Source: Pseudomonas sp. B21-048
GTDB taxonomy: Bacteria > Pseudomonadota > Gammaproteobacteria > Pseudomonadales > Pseudomonadaceae
Direction of reading: 5' to 3'
Assembly (NCBI RefSeq): GCF_024748615.1
Contig: NZ_CP087168.1
Location: 1 to 64,000, forward strand
Length of the DNA: 64,000 bases
How positions within the stretch are numbered: position 1 is the stretch's first letter; each line of letters starts with the position of its first letter. The notes under the pieces are model-generated. The model did no database searches, had not been told where the DNA came from, and saw nothing but the letters and a program-made list of their open reading frames with translations. Shown in pieces: positions 1 to 11,829 of the stretch. Both the position numbers and the translations under genes were made by a program.

Positions 1-1521
1 GTGTCAGTGGAACTTTGGCAGCAGTGCGTAGAGCTTTTGCGCGATGAGCTGCCTGCCCAACAATTCAACACTTGGATCCGTCCACTACAGGTCGAAGCCG
101 AAGGCGACGAGTTGCGTGTCTACGCGCCGAATCGTTTTGTTCTCGACTGGGTCAATGAAAAGTACCTGGGCCGCGTCCTTGAACTGCTGGATGAGCATGG
201 CAATGGCCTGGCGCCGGCGCTTTCCTTATTAATAGGCAGCAAACGCAGTTCGGCACCGCGTGCGGCACCCAATGCCCCGTTGGCCGCTGCGGCGTCCCAG
301 GCTCAAGCTGCTCAAGCGCCTGTCAGCGCTCCGGCGCCAGCGCCGGCAGCTGTCTTGACCAAACGTGCGACACAAAAAGTCGCCGAGGTCAGTGAAGAGC
401 CGTCCCGCGACAGCTTCGATCCCATGGCTGGCGCCAGTTCGCAACAGGCCCCGGTTCGTTCCGAACAGCGTACGGTGCAGGTCGAAGGCGCGCTTAAGCA
501 CACCAGCTACCTGAACCGCACCTTTACCTTCGAGAACTTCGTCGAAGGCAAGTCCAACCAACTGGCCCGGGCTGCGGCCTGGCAAGTGGCGGACAACCCC
601 AAGCACGGCTACAACCCGCTCTTCCTTTATGGCGGTGTCGGCTTGGGTAAAACCCACTTGATGCACGCTGTGGGTAACCACCTATTAAAGAAGAATCCGA
701 ATGCCAAGGTTGTGTACCTGCATTCCGAGCGTTTCGTTGCGGACATGGTCAAGGCCTTGCAGCTGAATGCGATCAACGAGTTCAAGCGCTTCTATCGCTC
801 GGTAGATGCGTTGCTGATCGATGACATTCAGTTCTTCGCCCGTAAGGAACGCTCCCAGGAAGAGTTTTTCCACACCTTCAACGCCCTGCTTGAAGGTGGC
901 CAGCAGGTCATTCTTACCAGTGACCGCTATCCGAAAGAAATCGAAGGCCTTGAAGAACGCCTGAAGTCACGTTTCGGCTGGGGCCTGACGGTTGCCGTCG
1001 AGCCGCCGGAGCTGGAAACCCGCGTGGCGATCCTGATGAAAAAGGCCGACCAGGCCAAAGTCGATCTGCCACATGACGCGGCGTTCTTCATTGCCCAACG
1101 AATTCGCTCCAACGTTCGTGAGCTGGAAGGCGCGCTCAAACGCGTGATCGCCCACTCGCACTTCATGGGCCGCGATATCACCATCGAGCTGATTCGCGAA
1201 TCTTTGAAAGACTTGTTGGCGCTGCAAGACAAACTGGTGTCTGTGGATAACATTCAGCGCACCGTCGCCGAGTATTACAAGATCAAGATCTCTGACCTGC
1301 TGTCCAAGCGTCGTTCACGCTCGGTAGCACGTCCGCGTCAGGTCGCCATGGCGTTGTCCAAGGAACTGACCAATCACAGCCTGCCGGAAATCGGCGATGT
1401 GTTTGGTGGCCGCGACCACACGACTGTTTTGCACGCCTGCCGCAAGATCAACGAGCTTAAGGAATCCGACGCGGACATCCGCGAGGACTATAAGAACCTG
1501 CTGCGTACACTGACTACTTGA
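1..1521 (+). CDS. dnaA: Chromosomal replication initiator DnaA
   Basis: DnaA binds DnaA boxes at oriC, melts the origin and loads the replicative helicase. The 506-residue protein shows the full family layout: an N-terminal helicase-interaction domain (about 1-85), an Ala/Pro-rich linker (about 85-165), an AAA+ module with Walker [10 protein letters not shown] at 211-219 and Walker B LLIDD near 271-275, and the C-terminal DNA-binding signature GGRDHTT at 469-475. The start is GTG at base 1, so its promoter and the oriC expected upstream are outside the window. An exact DnaA box lies inside the gene at 1242-1250 on the minus strand. It is followed after 39 bp by dnaN in the usual dnaA-dnaN-recF-gyrB order. 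Confidence 0.99.
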   Translation: MSVELWQQCVELLRDELPAQQFNTWIRPLQVEAEGDELRVYAPNRFVLDWVNEKYLGRVLELLDEHGNGLAPALSLLIGSKRSSAPRAAPNAPLAAAASQAQAAQAPVSAPAPAPAAVLTKRATQKVAEVSEEPSRDSFDPMAGASSQQAPVRSEQRTVQVEGALKHTSYLNRTFTFENFVEGKSNQLARAAAWQVADNPKHGYNPLFLYGGVGLGKTHLMHAVGNHLLKKNPNAKVVYLHSERFVADMVKALQLNAINEFKRFYRSVDALLIDDIQFFARKERSQEEFFHTFNALLEGGQQVILTSDRYPKEIEGLEERLKSRFGWGLTVAVEPPELETRVAILMKKADQAKVDLPHDAAFFIAQRIRSNVRELEGALKRVIAHSHFMGRDITIELIRESLKDLLALQDKLVSVDNIQRTVAEYYKIKISDLLSKRRSRSVARPRQVAMALSKELTNHSLPEIGDVFGGRDHTTVLHACRKINELKESDADIREDYKNLLRTLTT

Positions 1522-1560
1522 TGAACACCAGCGCAGCTTATTAAGGCAAGGGACTAGACC

Positions 1561-2664
1561 ATGCATTTCACCATTCAACGCGAAGCCCTGTTGAAACCCC
1601 TGCAACTGGTCGCAGGCGTCGTCGAGCGCCGACAGACCTTGCCGGTGCTCTCCAACGTGCTGCTGGTTGTCGAAGGCCAGCAATTGTCGCTGACCGGTAC
1701 CGACCTGGAAGTCGAGCTGGTCGGTCGTGTGCAACTCGAAGAGCCTACGGACCCGGGTTCCATCACTGTGCCTGCGCGCAAGCTGATGGACATCTGCAAA
1801 AGCTTGCCGAACGATGCGCTGATCGACATCAAGGTCGACGAGCAGAAGCTTGTGGTGAAAGCCGGCCGTAGCCGCTTCACCCTGTCGACCCTGCCGGCCA
1901 ATGACTTCCCGACCGTGGAAGAAGGCCCAGGCTCGCTGACCTGCAGCCTTGAGCAAAGCAAACTGCGTCGTCTGATTGAACGCACCAGCTTCGCCATGGC
2001 GCAGCAGGACGTACGTTACTACCTCAACGGCATGCTGCTGGAAGTCTCGGCCGGGATCATCCGCGCCGTGGCGACCGACGGTCACCGTCTGGCCATGTGC
2101 TCGATGCAGGCCGATATCGGTCAGCCGGATCGTCATCAGGTGATCGTGCCGCGCAAAGGTATTCTGGAACTGGCGCGTCTGCTGACCGAACCGGACGGCA
2201 ACGTCAGCATCGTGCTGGGCCAGCACCACATCCGCGCCACCACTGGCGAGTTCACCTTCACCTCAAAACTGGTCGACGGTAAATTCCCTGACTACGAGCG
2301 TGTCCTGCCTAAAGGCGGTGACAAGCTGGTACTCGGCGATCGCCAGGCGTTGCGTGAAGCGTTCAGCCGTACCGCGATTCTGTCCAACGAGAAGTACCGT
2401 GGCATCCGTCTGCAACTGGCCAATGGTCAGCTGAAGATTCAGGCGAACAACCCGGAGCAGGAAGAAGCGGAAGAAGAAGTGGGCGTTGAGTACAACGGCG
2501 GCTCTCTGGAAATCGGCTTCAACGTGAGCTATCTGCTCGACGTACTGGGCGTGATGACCACCGAGCAGGTTCGCTTGATCCTGTCCGACTCCAACAGCAG
2601 TGCGCTGGTGCAAGAGTCCGACAACGACGACTCGGCCTACGTTGTCATGCCGATGCGTCTGTAA
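1561..2664 (+). CDS. dnaN: DNA polymerase III beta sliding clamp
   Basis: The beta clamp is a ring-shaped dimer that tethers DNA polymerase III to DNA. The 367-residue product has the family length, begins MHFTIQREALLKPLQ and ends in the clamp-typical YVVMPMRL, part of the peptide-binding C-terminus. Three repeated clamp folds of about 120 residues are implied by the length and internal pattern. ATG at 1561 follows an AAGGCAAGGGA-like ribosome binding site. It lies between dnaA and recF and is probably co-transcribed with both. Confidence 0.99.
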   Translation: MHFTIQREALLKPLQLVAGVVERRQTLPVLSNVLLVVEGQQLSLTGTDLEVELVGRVQLEEPTDPGSITVPARKLMDICKSLPNDALIDIKVDEQKLVVKAGRSRFTLSTLPANDFPTVEEGPGSLTCSLEQSKLRRLIERTSFAMAQQDVRYYLNGMLLEVSAGIIRAVATDGHRLAMCSMQADIGQPDRHQVIVPRKGILELARLLTEPDGNVSIVLGQHHIRATTGEFTFTSKLVDGKFPDYERVLPKGGDKLVLGDRQALREAFSRTAILSNEKYRGIRLQLANGQLKIQANNPEQEEAEEEVGVEYNGGSLEIGFNVSYLLDVLGVMTTEQVRLILSDSNSSALVQESDNDDSAYVVMPMRL

Positions 2665-2684
2665 TCATGTTCAGCAGAACCTAG

Positions 2685-6211
<3,527 letters not shown>

Positions 6212-6575
6212 TCCAGTGTAGGTTTACAAAATAGTTGATCATTTTCACAAATAGATGATCGACGGACTCAACACAAAAAAGGCCAATTCTTTGAATTGGC
6301 CTTTTTTGTGCGCTCGAAAATTCGGTATCTGCCCTTCTGCCAGGCAAGGTGCTGGGGGCCGCCCGAGGAAGGCGCCTACATCAGGGGCGTTACATGGAGT
6401 AATTGTGCAATCGGGCTTACCCAGAACGCTCAAGAATGACGGATAAGGATCTTAAACTTCAAATAGCCGACGCAGTCGGTGGCCGGAAGAACCAGCGCGA
6501 ACTCCTCACCGCACACACGTTTGCCCAGTCATTGAAGGCATCGAGCCAGTCAACCTGAGTTAAGCAGTATTAATG
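6212..6575. other. Intergenic spacer at the gyrB edge of the accessory region
   Basis: This 364-bp gap holds the gyrB terminator (6275-6307). Beyond it there is no gene I recognise. A 40-codon plus-strand frame from ATG 6436 to the stop at 6556-6558 (begins MTDKDLKLQIADAVGG) has no clear ribosome binding site or known family. It could be chance or the relic of a gene. This is where gene order departs from the gyrB-plsC junction I expect in Pseudomonas. Confidence 0.5.
6275..6307 (+). terminator. Intrinsic terminator after gyrB
   Basis: A near-perfect hairpin pairs AAAAAAGGCCAATTC with AATTGGCCTTTTTT around a short loop. The A-run on one side and T-run on the other make it able to act in both directions. 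It sits 63 bp after the gyrB stop and also faces the end of the convergent panB-like gene. Confidence 0.9.
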
Positions 6576-7400
6576 TCAGCGTTTCACTCCAAAGCAGTGC
6601 GAGAGTTCAGGAAAGCAGCCATTGCGGACATCAGATGCGTACAGGCCCACTGCATCGCGGATTACAGCATGGGCATCGACATAACGTTTAGCGAAACGCG
6701 GTACGAACTCACCGCCAAGACCCAGGATATCTTCGATCACCAGCACTTGGCCATCGCAAGCGGGCGAGGCCCCGATTCCGATCGTTGGCACGTGCAGTAC
6801 CTCGGTTAACTCTCGGGCTAGCGGCTCTGCTACCCCCTCCAGCACGATGCAAAAAGCACCTGCTGATTCCATCGCCGTGGCTGCATCACGGATAGAGTTC
6901 GCCGATTGATCGTCCATACCTTGGGCTCGGAACCCACCCATGGTGTTGACAAACTGAGGCATCAACCCGATATGCGCCATCACTGGAATGCCTCGTTCCA
7001 CCAGAAACTGCACGGTGGGCGCCATGACCGCACTACCTTCCACCTTTACCGCTGCGATATTCGCCTCCATCATCAACCGCGCTGCACTGCGGAAAGCCTG
7101 AGCCGGTGATTCTTGGTAGGAGGCGAACGGCAGATCAGCCACCACACACGCGCGGCGTGTAGCACGCACTACCGCGCGACTATGTTGTATCGTCTGATCC
7201 AATGTGAAATCCAGCGTGTTGGGCTGCCCGTAGGCAACCATCGCGGTCGAATCACCCATCAGGATAACGTCAACAAATTCGTCAACAATCTCAGCGATCG
7301 ATCGATTGTGTGCGGTCAACGACACGATCTTACGTTTGCCCTTGTAAGCCCTGATATCTGGTACGGTTAGACGGCGGGTTTCACTGACTGCGGTACTCAT
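6576..7400 (-). CDS. PanB-like 3-methyl-2-oxobutanoate hydroxymethyltransferase (divergent copy)
   Basis: PanB transfers a one-carbon unit from methylene-tetrahydrofolate to alpha-ketoisovalerate, giving ketopantoate for pantothenate and CoA. The 274-residue protein aligns with the family throughout. Metal-binding residues D50 (MGDS), D89 (ADLPF) and E121 (KVEGS) and the catalytic E188 (VLEGV) are present. The usual TAYD near the N-terminus is TAHN (29-32), so it is a divergent branch and may use another 2-oxo acid. ATG at 7400 has a GAGGAG-type site. No panC or panD is nearby. It follows a broken alpha/beta hydrolase on the same strand and lies opposite a LysR gene, which suggests a catabolic or accessory role. 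The housekeeping panB is presumably elsewhere. Confidence 0.85.
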   Translation of the reverse strand: MSTAVSETRRLTVPDIRAYKGKRKIVSLTAHNRSIAEIVDEFVDVILMGDSTAMVAYGQPNTLDFTLDQTIQHSRAVVRATRRACVVADLPFASYQESPAQAFRSAARLMMEANIAAVKVEGSAVMAPTVQFLVERGIPVMAHIGLMPQFVNTMGGFRAQGMDDQSANSIRDAATAMESAGAFCIVLEGVAEPLARELTEVLHVPTIGIGASPACDGQVLVIEDILGLGGEFVPRFAKRYVDAHAVIRDAVGLYASDVRNGCFPELSHCFGVKR

Positions 7401-7443
7401 GAAGTTAGCTCCTCGCGAAAAATAGCGTTGAAGGAAGGACCTC

Positions 7444-7807
7444 TTAAAACGACGCTGACGCCAAGTTGGCTTTGGGTAACGCGCCCATCATCTGGTCAAA
7501 GAATTCGACTATCAGATCAAGTGTGTGGTCCGTCTGATCAAGATGCGGCGAGTGTCCGCAATCGATCAGGCAATGCTGGGTGACAACTCCGGGTATCTTT
7601 CCGTTGAATCGCGCTCAGCTGCGCCAGCGTTCCGTACTCGTCCCGATCTCCCTGCAGCAACAAGACCGGGCAACTAATATCGGCCAAGTATTGCTCAATA
7701 TTCCAGTCACGAAAATGATCGGCTAACAACGTCACCGAAGGCCTCTGTGGATAGCGCTGTGCAGCTTCCACCAGCGTCTGATCAAGCCGAATACAATCAT
7801 TGAACAA
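7444..7807 (-). pseudogene. Alpha/beta hydrolase, C-terminal remnant with frameshift
   Basis: The minus strand encodes a recognisable hydrolase C-terminal half: a cap-like part (YPQRPSVTLLADHFRDWN), then CPVLLLQGDRDEYGT, the strand and acid-residue region. Around 7600 the frame breaks. The next frame continues as IPGVVTQHCLIDCGHSPHLD, with the catalytic-His-like GHSPH, and ends at 7444-7446. An in-frame stop just upstream of 7807 and the absence of the nucleophile-elbow half show the 5' part is lost. The remnant ends 43 bp before the panB-like gene, so the two were probably one operon. I cannot assign a substrate. Confidence 0.75.
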
Positions 7808-7941
7808 GGTTGGCCTCTACTTCTAATTTGACGTTCCCCGTCTTGGCATTCGGACGTTTTTGGGGGGGCGATAGTAGAAGCATTTCTCCAACCAGAGTGA
7901 GTGAACAATTTTTATAAACTCTATGCGGAAATGGAATACAG

Positions 7942-8829
7942 ATGGATCTGAAGAACTTGCGCTATTTCGTGGAGGTGACAGAGCATGGCAGCTTCTCGAA
8001 GGCATCCCACAATATTCACGTCACCCAGTCGGCGCTTAGCAAAGCCGTTCAATTGCTCGAAGAAGAACTGGGTACGACGCTATTGGTTCGCAGCCGTCCA
8101 GGCGTGCCATCAAGCTTGACCCCGTCGGGCGAAGTGGTATTCCACCACGCCAAAGGGTTACTGAGCCGCAGCAAGCAAATGCTGACCGACGTAAGCTTGC
8201 TTAATAGCCTCGTCACCGGCGCCCTTCGGCTGGGGCTACCTCCTTTAGGTAGTACCGATCAAGTAGCGGTCGTGTTGACCGAGTTTCGGCGACGCTTTCC
8301 CCAAGTGGAACTCCAATTGCGCGAACAAGGAGGACAAGCCCTGGAAGAGGCCGTTCGCAAGGGCGAGATAGAACTGGCGATCAGTCTGCGACCAGAGGGC
8401 GATGACCTGGCCTGGCTTCCAATTTGTGAGGAACCACTCGTTGTCGTCCTGCCGCCTCGCCACCCACTCGCCAACCGCCATCGACTGACGCTGCCGGATT
8501 TAGCGCATCACCCATGGGTGCAGCTACAGGGTGCCTCTATCCTCAATCACCGCATCAAGCTCTGCTGCCCTGCTCTGGACGTCAGTCGCCTACAGACGGC
8601 CAAAAGCGACAGCCTGGCCTTTTGTTTGTCATTGGTGGCTGCGAACGCAGGCCTGCTGGTATTGCCCAGGTTATTGGCTCAACACCATATCCCACCCGGT
8701 GTGGAGATCGTCCCGCTCGAATGCGCCGAACTACAGTGGCAACTCGTCGTCATCTGGCGCAAGAGCTCACAGCTGTCGGTTGCGGCACAGCAATGGCTTG
8801 AACTCTTGGCAACCGACGCTGGCCAATAA
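7942..8829 (+). CDS. LysR-family transcriptional regulator
   Basis: The 295-residue protein has the LysR N-terminal winged helix-turn-helix (MDLKNLRYFVEVTEHGSFSKAS through SALSKAVQLLEEELGTTLL) and a C-terminal periplasmic-binding-like effector domain beginning near residue 90. It is complete and transcribed away from the hydrolase/panB-like pair, the usual layout for a LysR protein controlling its neighbour. ATG 7942 is chosen because it begins the canonical LysR N-terminus; the ribosome binding site is weak. The effector is unknown. The likely targets are now partly destroyed. Confidence 0.93.
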   Translation: MDLKNLRYFVEVTEHGSFSKASHNIHVTQSALSKAVQLLEEELGTTLLVRSRPGVPSSLTPSGEVVFHHAKGLLSRSKQMLTDVSLLNSLVTGALRLGLPPLGSTDQVAVVLTEFRRRFPQVELQLREQGGQALEEAVRKGEIELAISLRPEGDDLAWLPICEEPLVVVLPPRHPLANRHRLTLPDLAHHPWVQLQGASILNHRIKLCCPALDVSRLQTAKSDSLAFCLSLVAANAGLLVLPRLLAQHHIPPGVEIVPLECAELQWQLVVIWRKSSQLSVAAQQWLELLATDAGQ

Positions 8830-8981
8830 CCCGGCATATCTTCGACGTCGTTCCCTGCGCCAAAAACAAAGGTCTATACAAATACGGCCCAGCGCTTTTG
8901 CTGAACATGTGTTGGCCGATCCACAGCGGGGTGTATATAGTCGCCCCCACTGCAACCCGCCGGCCCATTCCAAGGAAGAGA

Positions 8982-9065
8982 ATGATGAGTGACCTGCACA
9001 CCCTTACGGCCGCCGAACTCCGGGCCCGATTCGCCAGCCGGCAACTCGCCCCCATCGACTATTAG
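8982..9065 (+). pseudogene. Amidase N-terminal fragment
   Basis: A 27-codon frame starts at ATG 8982 (or ATG 8985) after a GGAAGAGA ribosome binding site and reads MSDLHTLTAAELRARFASR, then ends at TAG. This resembles the first 25 or so residues of amidase-signature (GatA/AtzF-like) enzymes. The remaining 400 or so residues, including the Ser-Ser-Lys catalytic core, are absent. The good start signal on a truncated product suggests deletion of the rest of a former amidase gene downstream of the LysR gene. The family call rests on a short match. Confidence 0.5.
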
Positions 9066-9157
9066 GGCCAGGGTTCGCAGATTGGTGACTCTCACTCCGT
9101 TGAAACGGCGTATCGACGTGCCAAGGGGTCGATTGTTTCCCCTTCTCGATCAATCGC

Positions 9158-9417
9158 TCAGAACACCGATGCTCCTTTGGACTTGGCCAGATAACGCCCC
9201 GGTGAATCCCTCAGGTTGCGCCGAAACACCGAGGTAGCGGGACTACCCAATTCCCCTGATCGGTGAACATCTTTAACGCGCCCGTTGAGGCGTACGCAAA
9301 CTGACCACGACTGTGCGTGTGCCGCGCAAAAACAGTACCCGAAGAATACTTGCGCAGACTCACCACAGCATCGGGGCTTCCAGGCTCGTAAGGATCCAGA
9401 GTTTGATTGATCGACAT
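9158..9417 (-). pseudogene. AraC-family regulator remnant with internal deletion
   Basis: From ATG 9417 the minus strand encodes an AraC-type cupin N-terminus (GTVFARHTHSRGQFAYAST, then a glycine-containing strand ending WVVP). Near 9240 it jumps, in another frame, to a typical AraC C-terminal end (FRRNLRDSPGRYLAKSKG) and stops at 9158-9160. The roughly 180 residues between, including most of both helix-turn-helix units, are missing. The order is what a single internal deletion of an AraC gene would leave. It lies divergent to the EamA transporter and may once have controlled it. Confidence 0.7.
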
Positions 9418-9548
9418 GGCCCGATTTTGACAAAAATAGACCTGCTATAACAAGCAGGCCAAAATTTTTGACCATAGAATCGCATCTCCAAAACTACCTG
9501 ATGCAGAAACGGTTCGCATTGAACTGACTGGAATGTGAGGCTAGGGAC

Positions 9549-10448
9549 ATGCAGAAAAAACATTTGGTTCTGGCGATACTCGTCACCTTAGTGTGGGGAG
9601 TGAACTTCCCAATCACCAAACTGGGTTTGCGCTCGATCGATCCCTTTGTGTTAACCGGGATACGCTTTGCACTCGCCGCCATACCGTTGGTGTTCTTCAT
9701 CAAGCGCCCCGCCATCAAGTTCAGCTATGTCGCCGCTTACGGCTTCATTTTCGGGTTAGGGATGTGGGGTGTGATCAACTATGGCATTCAGATCGGTGTC
9801 AGCCCTGGTATTGCTTCGCTGATCATTCAGCTCAGCGTGTTCTTCACCATGGGTTGGGGGGCGTTACTGTTTAAAGAAAAGCTACGCAGTGCTCAGCTTA
9901 TCGGGGCACTGCTGGCATTGGTCGGGCTAGGGGGCATCATTTCCACCCAACAAGGGGAGCACGCAATACTTGGAGTATTGCTGATTGTGCTGAGTGCGGT
10001 CGCTTGGAGCGTCGGCAACGTGATTATCAAGAAATCCGGTGTCAAAGAGATCTTTTCATTCATGGTCTGGGCCAGTCTGTTTCCACCTATCCCACTCTTC
10101 TTCATCGCTTGGCTCATGCAGGGCGCCGCGCCCTTTGAGAACCTGCAAAGTAGTCTCGACTTCACGGCTGTGCTATCGATCGTTTTCCAGGTTTACCTGG
10201 CCACCCACTTTGCCTATTGGGGATGGAATTCGCTGTTGAAGCTTTATCCCGTATCCACAGTGGCACCGCTGTCGTTGTTGATTCCGGTATTTGGCATCGG
10301 CAGTTCGATGCTGATTATCGGCGAACACATCTCGATACCGAACTTGATTTCAATTGCGATCATCATTATGGGATTGACAGTCGGCCTCTATCGTAAGTCC
10401 TCCAGCACAATCAATGCAGCCCCCAAAGCCGCGTTCCGCCCTGACTGA
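9549..10448 (+). CDS. EamA/DMT-family drug/metabolite exporter
   Basis: A 299-residue integral membrane protein with about ten hydrophobic segments in two EamA repeats (first repeat about 5-135, second about 145-280). It includes the typical N-terminal stretch LVTLVWGVNFPITKLGL and a second-half WNSLLKLYPVSTVAPLSLLIPVFG. Members export amino acids, metabolites or drugs; the substrate cannot be read from sequence. It begins at ATG 9549 in the accessory region and is followed by a terminator at 10526 shared with the convergent response-regulator gene. It appears intact among decayed neighbours. Confidence 0.92.
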   Translation: MQKKHLVLAILVTLVWGVNFPITKLGLRSIDPFVLTGIRFALAAIPLVFFIKRPAIKFSYVAAYGFIFGLGMWGVINYGIQIGVSPGIASLIIQLSVFFTMGWGALLFKEKLRSAQLIGALLALVGLGGIISTQQGEHAILGVLLIVLSAVAWSVGNVIIKKSGVKEIFSFMVWASLFPPIPLFFIAWLMQGAAPFENLQSSLDFTAVLSIVFQVYLATHFAYWGWNSLLKLYPVSTVAPLSLLIPVFGIGSSMLIIGEHISIPNLISIAIIIMGLTVGLYRKSSSTINAAPKAAFRPD

Positions 10449-10525
10449 ACCGGTCGTGCCAGAACTATTCATCTTTGCCAGCATTTGCCAGGGCTGCCGA
10501 ATCATCCGACAGAACCGCTAAAACG

Positions 10526-10557
10526 AAAAAGGCCAACGCTAAGTGTTGGCCTTTTTT
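10526..10557. terminator. Bidirectional intrinsic terminator
   Basis: AAAAAGGCCAAC pairs with GTTGGCCTTTTTT around the loop GCTAAGT. It lies between the convergent EamA transporter and response-regulator genes and can serve both. Confidence 0.9.
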
Positions 10558-10576
10558 ACTGATCGGCGAAACGTCG

Positions 10577-11296
10577 TCATGCGCTAGTGTTAGTCACACT
10601 CTCAAGCCGATACCCATACCCGTAAATCGTCAGTAATCGCCAACCACGATCAGCTGTCAGGCCCAACTTGTTGCGCAAACGATAAATATGAGTATCCAAC
10701 GGGCGAGAAGAGACTATTTCCTCATGAGTCCAAAAGCGCTCATATAAGTAGTCACGGGATAAAGGTCGGCCCAGATTGGCAAACAGGCAACGAGCGAGAC
10801 GGTATTCCCGTTCGGTCAGGCTGATGGGGGTGGACGCGCGGGTGACAGTGAGTTCGGCGTCGTCGAACTCAAGGTCATTGAAAGTCAGTATTTCTGGGGT
10901 TGCCGCACGTTGCAGTCCATGCCGCCGAAGCACCGCGCTGACTCGAGCCATCAGCTCATTGGGCCGAAACGGTTTGCTCACGTAATCATCGGCCCCGGCG
11001 TTCAGTGCCTGGACGATATCGCTTTCAGTATCACGACTGGTAAGCATGATCGCGGCGGGGGGGGCGTCCATATGTTCGCGAGTCCAGCGCAACAATGACA
11101 GGCCGCTGATATCGGGCAATTGCCAATCGAGGATTAGCAGATCGAAAGTCTCCCTTCGAAGTTGCCGTAGCAAGTCCTCTCCCCGCTCGAAACTGTGCAA
11201 CGTCCAAGCCTGCTCTCCCGTGGCAGGGATTTGTCGCAGTGTCTGTTCCACCCGGCGGAGTTCGGCGGGTTCGTCATCCAGTATTGCGACACGCAT
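10577..11296 (-). CDS. OmpR-type response regulator
   Basis: The protein has a receiver domain (about 1-120) with acidic pocket D7/D8, phospho-acceptor D57 (LILDWQLPD), the conserved TS switch and the SKPF lysine, then a winged-helix OmpR DNA-binding domain with LTEREYRLARCLF, RPLDTHIYRLRNKLGL and a final YGYGYRLE. I place the start at ATG 11296 (239 residues), preceded by AAGGA at good spacing; ATG 11314 would add six residues. It is transcribed away from a CHASE2 sensor kinase, which is its likely partner. That pairing is inferred from position and domain type. Confidence 0.92.
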   Translation of the reverse strand: MRVAILDDEPAELRRVEQTLRQIPATGEQAWTLHSFERGEDLLRQLRRETFDLLILDWQLPDISGLSLLRWTREHMDAPPAAIMLTSRDTESDIVQALNAGADDYVSKPFRPNELMARVSAVLRRHGLQRAATPEILTFNDLEFDDAELTVTRASTPISLTEREYRLARCLFANLGRPLSRDYLYERFWTHEEIVSSRPLDTHIYRLRNKLGLTADRGWRLLTIYGYGYRLESVTNTSA

Positions 11297-11829
11297 GCCG
11301 AGTGTTTCCTTCATCTCGTAAGTGCTAAGTGAAAATGGCGGGAGGTTAGGCTGATTGATTGAATCGAAGTTCCCAAGCAGGGTGATATTGATAATGTTTT
11401 AGCCTTCGACCAATTCTGAACAAATATTGTGAATCGGCTAGCAGGTTACTTATGCCGGTAAATTCGTCGTCGCTGAGCGGCACAAAGGGCATTGGGATTT
11501 GCCCGACGCAGGGAGCGTCAACCTGGCAGGACCATCGATCGCCGGTTTTCGACGGTTTGCAGTTCAGGGGGAAATACACGGAGTGCCTGCTCGGTTCTAA
11601 CACAAGGATGTGTCATCTTTTATGTCCTTTGCTCCCATGGCTATCTGCCAGAGCGGCCAGTCAGGTATCGTGCGTTAAATACTTGTGTGCGTTACTGGCG
11701 TGATTTTCATAAGAGCATAAAAGCCAATCCATGAACCCCATGACCTTATTGTTTCCACGCGGTGTTTGTCTCTTTGATGGGTTAGAGGGCAAGACAACGC
11801 ATGTCCGATAGCATCCTGGTCGACGACCG
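11297..11829. other. Long divergent intergenic region of the response regulator and CHASE2 kinase
   Basis: About 530 bp separate the divergent starts. A minus-strand 85-codon frame (11346-11603, GTG start) and overlapping plus-strand frames exist. None has a convincing ribosome binding site or a recognisable family, so I do not call a gene. The stretch is AT-richer than its neighbours near 11380-11450. It probably contains both promoters and could hide a small gene or RNA. Confidence 0.4.

Noticed and set aside
1522..1560. Replication origin between dnaA and dnaN
   Set aside because: The gap is only 39 bp and has no DnaA box. oriC is expected upstream of dnaA, outside the window.
7401..9548. 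Insertion sequence causing the gene debris
   Set aside because: I looked for transposase frames and terminal repeats and saw none; the damage looks like deletions and small frameshifts.
11346..11603. 85-codon minus-strand frame before the response regulator
   Set aside because: GTG start with no good ribosome binding site, no known domain, and it overlaps other equally open frames.
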